Below are positions 15,323 to 21,215 of a stretch of 21,215 bases of DNA, one piece after another. Source of the stretch: JBBQER01 sp038320885 (GTDB lineage Bacteria > Actinomycetota > Acidimicrobiia > IMCC26256 > PALSA-610); assembly GCA_038320885.1 (NCBI GenBank), contig JBBQER010000074.1, positions 1 to 21,215 on the forward strand, written 5' to 3'. Both the position numbers and the translations under genes were made by a program. Position 1 is the first letter of the stretch. Each line of letters begins with the position of its first letter. The notes beneath the pieces are model-generated. The model was not told the origin of the DNA. It searched no databases and saw only the letters and a program-made list of their open reading frames with translations.

Positions 15323-17666
15323 CGGAGAGGCGCGTGAGCGGAGCCCACACCAGCAGGAGACGCTTCTCGCCGACGTCGCGGAAGCGCACGATGGCCTCCG
15401 CCTTGTCGCCGCTGCCTTCGATGTCGACGATCACGCCTTCACCGAATCGCTCGTGGCTCACGTCGTCGCCGACGCGGAGTCCCATCTCCTCGGCTCCGTG
15501 GGCACCGGCCGCCGACGGTCCGGTCGGGTGCTCGCTCACCGCCGGAGTCTGGCGTCGCATCGCGTGGGCGACGACGGAGTCACGATGGCGACCAAGCCCC
15601 TTGCCGCGCTTCTCCTGGTCGCCGATCACCATCATGAGCTCGGCGGGGATCTCGTCGAGGAAGCGGCTCGGCGGTCGGTAGTCGGTCGAGCCGAACATCA
15701 TCCGGCTCCACGCGTGACACAGGTAGAGCCGCTGCTCGGCCCGCGTGATGCCGACGTAACACAGACGCCGTTCCTCTTCGAGCTCGTCGGGATCGCCGAG
15801 GCTGCGGACGTGCGGGAACACGCCGTCTTCGAGACCGATGAGGAACACCACCGGATACTCGAGGCCCTTGGCGGAGTGCAGCGTCATCAACGTGATCGAG
15901 CTCGCCTCGGGATCGTTCTCGTCGAGATCGGTCACGAGCGAGATCGCCTCGAGAAACGCCTGCACGCGGGCGAGACCTTCGGGATGGTCGGTTCCTTCTG
16001 CCGCGCTCGCGCCGATGCCGACGCCCCCGATCGCGACCAGCCCGCCGAAATCACCGCGATCGACCTGCTCGTCGAACTCGCGCGCCGAGCCCACGAGCTC
16101 CTGCAGGTTCTCGATGCGACCCGCGGCCTCGATCGACCGCTCCGCTTCGAGCTCGGCGAGATAGCCGCTCCCTGTCAACACCGCCTCGAGCGCCGACGCG
16201 ACACCGCCCGCCGCGGCATCCGCCGCTTCGCTCATCAGGTCGAGCAGCGCCTTCAGCCCACCGAGCGCCTTGCCGGTCACGCCGGCGGCGGCCGCGTCGG
16301 CGATCGCGGCCGGGAACGGAACTCCCGCGCCCTTCGCATACGAATCGATCTTCGCGACCGACGTGTCGCCGACGCCGCGTCGCGGCGTGTTGACGATGCG
16401 CTTCCACGACACTTCGTCGTCGGGGTTCACGAGCGCGCGTAAGTACGCCAGCGCGTCCTTGATCTCGCGGCGGTCGTAGAACTTCACGCCACCGAACACG
16501 CGATACGGCAGGCCCGACCGGACCAGAGACTCTTCCAGCACGCGACTCTGCGCATTCGTTCGGTAGAACACGGCGACGTCGCCGTAGCGATGATCGGCGC
16601 CGTCGACGAGCCGGTGGATCTCGCGCACCACGAACGCCGCTTCGTCACGCTCGTCGTCGCCTTGGAAGCGGATGATGGGCTCGCCCTGGCCCTTGTCGGT
16701 CCAGAGTTGCTTCGGCCGGTGCGTCGCGTTGTTCTCGATCACTGCGTTGGCCGCGTCGAGGATGCGTTGCGTCGACCGGTAGTTCTGGTCGAGCACCACC
16801 GTCACCGCTTCGGGGAACGACTCCTCGAACTTCAACAAGTTCCGAAAATCCGCGCCACGAAACTTATAAATTGATTGATCCAGGTCACCCACGACCATGA
16901 CGCTGCGGTTCTCGGCGGTGAGCTGGCGGACGAGCTCCCACTGCGCGGCGTTGGTGTCCTGGAACTCGTCGACGAGCACGTGCCGGAAGCGCTTGCGGTA
17001 GCGCTCGAGTGCTTCGGGGTGCTCACGGACCAACCGCACCACGAGCACGAGGAGGTCGTCGAAGTCGACGGCCGACGCGTCGGCGAGGCGGCGTTGGTAC
17101 TCGGTGTACACCTCGGAGATCCGGCGCTCCGCGGGACCAACCGCCATCTGCGCGTACTCCGCGGGGAGCACGAGCTCGTTCTTCAACGCGCTGATCTGCT
17201 GGTGGAGCTGGCGCGCCGGGAACCGTTTCGGGTCCATGTTCAGGTCGCGGCGCACCCAATCGGTGAGGCGCTGCGCGTCGGCCTGGTCGTAGATCGTGAA
17301 GCTCGGCCGGTAGCCCAGGAGCGACGCCTCCCGGCGCAGGATGCGCGAGCACGCGGCATGGAACGTCGACACCCACATGCGTCGCCCGACCGGGCCGACG
17401 AGCTCGGCAACGCGCTCGCGCATCTCTCCCGCGGCCTTGTTCGTGAACGTGATCGCCAGCACTTCGAACGGCGACGCGCCGATCTCCGACACGAGGTATG
17501 CGAGCCGGTGGGTGAGCACCCGGGTCTTGCCCGATCCCGCCCCCGCGACCACCAGAATCGGCCCCGGCGGCAGCGTCACGGCCTCGTACTGCGCCGGATT
17601 CAGGCCCGACAGGTCGAGCTCGCGCCGGGGCCGGGGCGGCGGCTCGGCCTCGACCACGTCAGTCAT
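15318..17666 (-). CDS. pcrA: ATP-dependent DNA helicase PcrA/UvrD
   Basis: This superfamily 1A 3'-5' helicase acts in nucleotide excision repair, replication restart and removal of stalled RNA polymerase. The 782-aa length is typical. Motifs in order are the Q motif LNPAQYEAV (22-30), Walker A AGAGSGKT (41-48), AITFTNKAAGEM (71-82), DEFQDTN (233-239), GDLDQSIYKFRGA (260-272), QNYRST, and the C-terminal TLHSAKGLE and YVGITRA. A Tudor-like tail follows (about 728-782, with FGEGVIVDIEG), the part known in PcrA to contact RNA polymerase. The ATG at 17666 is preceded by GAGG at short spacing and by TACGAT. It diverges from the 83-aa gene over a 120-bp spacer. Confidence 0.97.
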   Translation of the reverse strand: MTDVVEAEPPPRPRRELDLSGLNPAQYEAVTLPPGPILVVAGAGSGKTRVLTHRLAYLVSEIGASPFEVLAITFTNKAAGEMRERVAELVGPVGRRMWVSTFHAACSRILRREASLLGYRPSFTIYDQADAQRLTDWVRRDLNMDPKRFPARQLHQQISALKNELVLPAEYAQMAVGPAERRISEVYTEYQRRLADASAVDFDDLLVLVVRLVREHPEALERYRKRFRHVLVDEFQDTNAAQWELVRQLTAENRSVMVVGDLDQSIYKFRGADFRNLLKFEESFPEAVTVVLDQNYRSTQRILDAANAVIENNATHRPKQLWTDKGQGEPIIRFQGDDERDEAAFVVREIHRLVDGADHRYGDVAVFYRTNAQSRVLEESLVRSGLPYRVFGGVKFYDRREIKDALAYLRALVNPDDEVSWKRIVNTPRRGVGDTSVAKIDSYAKGAGVPFPAAIADAAAAGVTGKALGGLKALLDLMSEAADAAAGGVASALEAVLTGSGYLAELEAERSIEAAGRIENLQELVGSAREFDEQVDRGDFGGLVAIGGVGIGASAAEGTDHPEGLARVQAFLEAISLVTDLDENDPEASSITLMTLHSAKGLEYPVVFLIGLEDGVFPHVRSLGDPDELEEERRLCYVGITRAEQRLYLCHAWSRMMFGSTDYRPPSRFLDEIPAELMMVIGDQEKRGKGLGRHRDSVVAHAMRRQTPAVSEHPTGPSAAGAHGAEEMGLRVGDDVSHERFGEGVIVDIEGSGDKAEAIVRFRDVGEKRLLLVWAPLTRLSA

Positions 17667-17675
17667 ACGAGCCTC

Positions 17676-17681
17676 ATCGTA
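17676..17681 (-). promoter_or_regulatory. Possible -10 box of pcrA
   Basis: TACGAT (TANNNT) lies 9 nt before the pcrA ATG, which would give a leader of only a few bases. A CCGACA sequence 19 bp upstream (17701-17706, minus) is a four-of-six match to TTGACA. Both are weak. Confidence 0.3.
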
Positions 17682-17693
17682 CCGGGGTGAATT

Positions 17694-17750
17694 ACACGCG
17701 TGTCGGGCTCCGATCGATGCGTCGCAGACCCACGCGATGTGTGGTCCACA
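17694..17750. promoter_or_regulatory. Two palindromes in the pcrA divergent spacer
   Basis: ACACGCGTGT at 17694-17703 is a perfect 10-bp palindrome, and TGTGGTCCACA at 17740-17750 is a 5+1+5 inverted repeat. Both are in non-coding DNA between divergent genes, positioned where a repressor could act on either promoter. Neither matches the LexA/SOS box consensus that I know for actinobacteria (GAAC-N4-GTTC). Confidence 0.3.
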
Positions 17751-17774
17751 GGCGCATCACCAGCCCCACGGCTC

Positions 17775-17780
17775 TAGCCT
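17775..17780 (+). promoter_or_regulatory. Putative leaderless -10 box of the 83-aa gene
   Basis: TAGCCT (TANNNT) is followed by exactly six bases and then the ATG at 17787; no Shine-Dalgarno sequence is evident. The spacing equals that of the purN and class I fumarase genes. Confidence 0.5.
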
Positions 17781-17786
17781 GCGGGG

Positions 17787-18038
17787 ATGGCCAAGACGCT
17801 GGACGAAGCCCGCAAGAAGCTCGACGACGAGTTCGGACAGGTGCGCCGTCATCTGCAGAAGATCCACGAGTCACTCGACAAGGTCGAGAAGGCGGGGCCC
17901 GAAGACGACCTCCACGGGCTCCTCAAGGATCTCGAGAAGACCGTGAAGGAAGCCCGAGACGGTGGCCTCGTCGGCTCCGGCGCCAACGGCCACGAGCGCG
18001 CGCTTAAGGAGTACCGCAAACTCAAGGACGGCAAATAG
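17787..18038 (+). CDS. Small charged helical protein, unknown function
   Basis: An 83-aa protein, highly charged and almost entirely predicted helix. Residues 5-37 and 40-57 carry heptad-like hydrophobic spacing that suggests a short helical hairpin or coiled coil, followed by a Gly-rich turn (58-68) and a basic C-terminal helix. It has no membrane segment, cysteine or known motif. I do not recognise the family. Support for its reality is the clean -10 box at leaderless distance, a complete frame flanked by real genes, and a stop built into the same palindrome as the stop of the convergent aldolase gene. Confidence 0.7.
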   Translation: MAKTLDEARKKLDDEFGQVRRHLQKIHESLDKVEKAGPEDDLHGLLKDLEKTVKEARDGGLVGSGANGHERALKEYRKLKDGK

Positions 18039-18047
18039 CTATAGCTA
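18036..18047. repeat. 12-bp palindrome joining two convergent stop codons
   Basis: TAGCTATAGCTA is a perfect palindrome. Its left end is the TAG of the 83-aa gene and its right end, read on the other strand, is the TAG of the aldolase gene. It also places extra stops in other frames. A terminator role is unlikely given the lack of a loop and T run. Confidence 0.6.
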
Positions 18048-19064
18048 CGACGCGGACTTCTCCGCGTCGGCCGTCCACGCGCCCTCGCGGGCCAGGCCGT
18101 TCATGCGCGCGCGATGGAGAAACGCCTTCTGGCCCGCATCCGCGTTCGCGTCGGAACCCTTCCACGCGCTGAGCGCCGCGGCCTGCAACGCGCGGCCGTA
18201 GGAGAACGAGAGCTGCCACGGGTGCGGTCCGAGCTTGTTGATCGCATCGAGGTTGGCGGTGGCCTCCTCGTCGCCCTGGCCGCCCGACAGGAACACGATG
18301 CCGGGGACTGCGGCGGGCACGACTTCGCGGAAGCACGTGATCGTGGCGTCGGCCACCTCGGCCGGTGCCGCCGGTCCGCCTGCGAACTTCTTGCCGGGAA
18401 TGACCATGTTCGGCTTCAGCAGCATGCCCTCGAGCTCGACGCGCTGCGCGACCAGCCTGTTGAACACGGCGTGCAGCGTGTCGGTCGTCACGGCCGAGCA
18501 CTGCTCGATCGAGTGACTCCCGTCCATCAGCACTTCGGGCTCGACGATCGGGACGATCCCCTCGTCCTGGCACAGCGCGGCGTAGCGCGCGAGCGCGTGC
18601 GCGTTCACGTCGATGCAGTACTGCGTGGGAATGCCGTCGCCGATGTCGATGACTGCGCGCCACTTGGCGAAGCGCCCTCCGAGCTCGCGGTACTCGACGA
18701 GGCGCGCCCGCAGTCCGTCGAGGCCGTCGGTCACGAGCTCGTTCGCCGACTTCGCGAGCGGCGTCGTTCCTTTGTCGACCTTGATGCCCGGGATGATCCC
18801 CGATTCTTCGAGCACCTTCACGAGCGTGCGACCGTCGGACGCCTGTTGGCGGATGGTCTCGTCGAAGAGGATCACGCCGCTCACTGCGTCGGCCGCGCCC
18901 GGCGCGGTGAACAGCATCTCGCGGTACGCGCGCCGGCGATCCTCGGTCGAGTCGCAACCGATCGAGTCGAACCGCTTCTTGATCGTTCCGCTGCTCTCGT
19001 CGGCGGCGAGGATTCCCTTACCCGGCGCCACCAGCGCTCGTGCGGTTTCGTTCAACGATGCCAT
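18045..19064 (-). CDS. Class I fructose-bisphosphate aldolase
   Basis: Cleaves fructose-1,6-bisphosphate to dihydroxyacetone phosphate and glyceraldehyde-3-phosphate through a Schiff base. The 339-aa protein is of the class I type familiar from animals and plants: GKGILAADESSGTI (15-28) with Asp22, AKWRAVI (133-139), PIVEPEVL (172-179) with the acidic pair, the Schiff-base Lys217 in LLKPNMV, and LSGGQ near the C-terminus. It is not the zinc-dependent class II enzyme more often seen in actinobacteria. The ATG at 19064 starts 7 bp after the guaA stop, with GGGAG spanning the guaA end, so it is probably cotranscribed with guaB3 and guaA. Confidence 0.96.
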   Translation of the reverse strand: MASLNETARALVAPGKGILAADESSGTIKKRFDSIGCDSTEDRRRAYREMLFTAPGAADAVSGVILFDETIRQQASDGRTLVKVLEESGIIPGIKVDKGTTPLAKSANELVTDGLDGLRARLVEYRELGGRFAKWRAVIDIGDGIPTQYCIDVNAHALARYAALCQDEGIVPIVEPEVLMDGSHSIEQCSAVTTDTLHAVFNRLVAQRVELEGMLLKPNMVIPGKKFAGGPAAPAEVADATITCFREVVPAAVPGIVFLSGGQGDEEATANLDAINKLGPHPWQLSFSYGRALQAAALSAWKGSDANADAGQKAFLHRARMNGLAREGAWTADAEKSAS

Positions 19065-19071
19065 CGTCCGT

Positions 19072-20610
19072 TCACTCCCACTCGATGGTTCCGGGCGGCT
19101 TCGACGTGATGTCGTAGGCGACCCTATTCACGCCCGGGACCTCGTTGATAATCCGGCTCGAGATCCGCTCGAGCACGTCGTACGGGATCCGCGCCCAGTC
19201 GGCGGTCATCGCATCGTCGGACGTCACCGCGCGCAGGATGATCGGATACGCATACGTGCGGCCGTCGCCCATCACGCCGACGGTCTTCACCGCCGGGAGC
19301 ACCGCGAAGCTCTGCCAGATCTCGCGGTACAGACCGGCGCGCTTGATCTCCTCGACGACCACGGCGTCGGCCTGTTGCAGGATCTCGACGCGCTCGGGAG
19401 TAATCGTGCCGATGATGCGCACCGCGAGCCCCGGGCCGGGGAAGGGCTGACGCCAGACGATCTCCTCGGGCAATCCGAGCTCCTCGCCGACGGCCCGAAC
19501 TTCGTCCTTGAAGAGGTGACGGAGCGGCTCGACCAGCTCGAAGTCCATGTCGTCGGGCAGTCCACCCACGTTGTGATGCGACTTGATGTTCGCGTTGTCG
19601 GTGCCGCCCGACTCGACGACGTCGGGGTAGAGCGTGCCCTGCACGAGAAATCGCGCGTCGCCGAGATCGCGTGCGGCTTCCTCGAACACGCGGATGAACA
19701 GCTCGCCGATGATCTTGCGCTTCCGCTCGGGATCGATCACGTCGTCGAGCGCGCCCAGAAAGCGGTCACCCGCCTTCACGTGCACGAGATCGATCGCGAA
19801 CTGCCGGAGGAAGGTGTCTTCCACCTGCGTGGCCTCGTTACGGCGGAGCAGCCCGGTATCCACGAAGACGCACGTGAGCTGGTCGCCGATCGCCTTGTGC
19901 ACGAGCGCGGCCGCGACCGCGGAGTCGACGCCTCCCGAGAGGCCGCAGATCACGCGCTCGGTCCCGACCTGGGCGCGAATCTCCTCGACCGCGCGCTCGA
20001 TGATCGACACGTTCGTCCACGTGGGCCGGCAGCTCGCGGCGTCGAACAGGAACGCCTTGAGAATCTCCTGCCCGCGCTCGGTGTGCGCGACTTCGGGGTG
20101 GAACTGCACCGCGTAGATGCCACGGTCGCGGTCTTCGATCACGGCGGCCGGCGTGCTCTCGGTACGCGCCGCGATCACGAAGCCCGGCGGCGCTTGCGTC
20201 ATCGCGTCGAAATGGCTCATCCATACGACACGCTCTTCGGGATGCGCGGCGAGCAACACCGACGCGCGATCGACGCCCAACACCGTGCGGCCGTACTCGC
20301 CCACTCCCGTCTTGGCGACCTCGCCGCCGAGATCGCGCGCAACGAGCTGCGCGCCGTAGCAGATGCCGAGGATCGGCACTCCTGCGTCGTAGATCGCCGG
20401 ATCGATCGACGGCGCGCCTTCTACGTGAACCGACGCGGGACCGCCGGAGAGGATGATCGCCTTGGGCCGGCGCGCCAGCATCTCCGCTATCGGCAGCGAG
20501 CGCGACACGACTTCGCTGTACACGTGCGCTTCGCGCACGCGCCGTGCGATCAGCTGCGCGTACTGCGCGCCGAAGTCGACAACGAGAACAAGATCGTGCT
20601 GATCGTTCAC
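19072..20610 (-). CDS. guaA: GMP synthase (glutamine-hydrolysing)
   Basis: Converts XMP to GMP using ATP and glutamine. The 512-aa protein has a class I glutamine amidotransferase domain with Cys84 in GICYGAQL, His171 and Glu173 in FHPEV; an ATP-pyrophosphatase domain with the PP-loop LSGGVDS (224-230); and the dimerisation domain ending in SKPPGTIEWE. The start is GTG at 20610, matching the family N-terminus (LVLVVDFGAQYAQL); no good ribosome-binding site is seen. The guaB3 stop is 28 bp upstream on the same strand, so it likely forms an operon with that gene and with the aldolase downstream. Confidence 0.97.
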   Translation of the reverse strand: MNDQHDLVLVVDFGAQYAQLIARRVREAHVYSEVVSRSLPIAEMLARRPKAIILSGGPASVHVEGAPSIDPAIYDAGVPILGICYGAQLVARDLGGEVAKTGVGEYGRTVLGVDRASVLLAAHPEERVVWMSHFDAMTQAPPGFVIAARTESTPAAVIEDRDRGIYAVQFHPEVAHTERGQEILKAFLFDAASCRPTWTNVSIIERAVEEIRAQVGTERVICGLSGGVDSAVAAALVHKAIGDQLTCVFVDTGLLRRNEATQVEDTFLRQFAIDLVHVKAGDRFLGALDDVIDPERKRKIIGELFIRVFEEAARDLGDARFLVQGTLYPDVVESGGTDNANIKSHHNVGGLPDDMDFELVEPLRHLFKDEVRAVGEELGLPEEIVWRQPFPGPGLAVRIIGTITPERVEILQQADAVVVEEIKRAGLYREIWQSFAVLPAVKTVGVMGDGRTYAYPIILRAVTSDDAMTADWARIPYDVLERISSRIINEVPGVNRVAYDITSKPPGTIEWE

Positions 20611-20638
20611 CGGAGCAACGAGCGACCGAACGTGATCG

Positions 20639-21215
20639 TCATCGCCCCATGCCGACGCCCTGCGAACGTTGGAGCGACTTGCCCTCGGTCTGCAGGGACG
20701 GCGCGACCATCACTTCGGCCTTCTGGAATTCCTTCACCGTCTCGTAGCCGGTCGTGGCCATCGAGGTGCGAAGCCCACCGAAGAGGTTGAACGACCCGTC
20801 GTTCTCGTGCGCGGGACCCACGAGGATCTCGGCGAGAGTCGCGCGCTGGCCGGCGTTCACGCGCGCGCCGCGCGGCAGCGTCGGGTGGAAGGTCGCCATG
20901 CCCCAGTGGTAGCCGCGACCGGGCGCTTCGTACGCGCCCGCGAGCGGAGAGCCGATCATCACCGCGTCAGCGCCGCAGGCGATCGCCTTGGCGATGTCGC
21001 CGCCGGTCTGCATGCCGCCGTCGGCCATCACGTGTACGTCCACGCCGGTCTCGTCGAGGTGGCGAATGCGCGCGCCGGCCGCGTCGGCGATGGCGGTGGC
21101 CTGCGGCACACCGATACCGAGCACCCCGCGACTCGTGCACGCGTGGCCGGGACCGACGCCGACAAGGACACCGACCGCACCGGTACGCATGAGGTGCAAC
21201 GCCGTGGAGTACGAC
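20639..21215 (-). CDS. guaB3: GuaB3-type IMP dehydrogenase family protein, 5' end outside the window
   Basis: The last 191 or so residues of a TIM-barrel protein of the IMP dehydrogenase/GMP reductase family; the frame is open to the window edge. Seen are the active-site loop GPGHACTSRGVLGIGVPQ with the catalytic Cys, MADGGMQTGGDIAKAIACG (phosphate binding), GADAVMIGSPLA, and the C-terminal EILVGPAHENDGSFNLFG and RTSMATTGY, which are characteristic of the actinobacterial and cyanobacterial GuaB3 subgroup rather than classical GuaB. True GuaB converts IMP to XMP; a cyanobacterial GuaB3 has been reported to act as a GMP reductase, so the reaction here is open. It lies directly upstream of guaA. 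Confidence 0.9.
   Translation of the reverse strand, partial: SYSTALHLMRTGAVGVLVGVGPGHACTSRGVLGIGVPQATAIADAAGARIRHLDETGVDVHVMADGGMQTGGDIAKAIACGADAVMIGSPLAGAYEAPGRGYHWGMATFHPTLPRGARVNAGQRATLAEILVGPAHENDGSFNLFGGLRTSMATTGYETVKEFQKAEVMVAPSLQTEGKSLQRSQGVGMGR

Noticed and set aside
18036..18047. TAGCTATAGCTA as an integration site or protein operator
   Set aside because: It consists of two stop codons of convergent genes, there is no integrase, tRNA or mobile gene nearby, and no repeat of it was noticed elsewhere in the window.
18613..20790. 725-codon frame on the plus strand antisense to guaA and the aldolase gene
   Set aside because: Covers strongly identified enzymes on the opposite strand, has no recognisable domain, and is His/Arg/Asp-rich as shadows of high-GC genes are.

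Overview
This is a dense, GC-rich (about two-thirds G+C by eye) bacterial chromosome segment of housekeeping and central-metabolism genes. Several traits point to a high-GC actinobacterium, and I lean towards the class Acidimicrobiia: a GuaB3-type IMP dehydrogenase relative beside guaA, actinobacterial-type malate dehydrogenase and FolD sequences, a PcrA helicase with a Tudor-like tail, GTG and TTG starts, and many genes whose ATG lies directly behind a TANNNT hexamer (probably leaderless mRNAs). The class-level call is inference from gene content and sequence feel, not a database result.

Layout. (1) 28-4602: TCA-cycle block. A class II fumarase (fumC, minus) and an unrelated class I iron-sulfur fumarase (plus) diverge from a 58-bp spacer. 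An O6-alkylguanine DNA methyltransferase converges on the class I fumarase, followed by malate dehydrogenase with a J-domain protein upstream of it. (2) 5489-5992: a HIT-family nucleotide hydrolase/transferase. (3) 6012-9173 (minus): a purN-purH-folD-zinc-ribbon operon in which every stop codon overlaps the next start. (4) 9285-11677 (plus): three unrecognised membrane-protein genes, two of them tandem paralogs. (5) 11674-14158 (minus): a small B12-binding mutase subunit followed by sucC and sucD, linking methylmalonyl-CoA to the succinyl-CoA step. (6) 14254-15317: a single-pass exported protein with a possible degenerate Rieske fold, a GNAT acetyltransferase, and a 16-codon reading frame with a perfect ribosome-binding site. 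(7) 15318-17666: PcrA/UvrD helicase, with a small helical 83-aa protein diverging from it. (8) 18045-21215 (minus): guaB3 (cut by the window edge), guaA and class I fructose-bisphosphate aldolase.

Together the genes cover four TCA activities (succinyl-CoA synthetase, two fumarases, malate dehydrogenase), propionate/methylmalonyl entry to the cycle, the last two or three steps of IMP synthesis, one-carbon folate supply, the GMP branch and one glycolytic step. I found no tRNA, rRNA, CRISPR array, insertion sequence, phage gene or known defence system. Convergent gene pairs end within 0-19 nt of each other or share stop codons, and no classical hairpin-plus-T-run terminator was seen. The least explained parts are the membrane cassette at 9285-11677, the Rieske-like protein at 14254-14727 and the small reading frame at 15218-15268.
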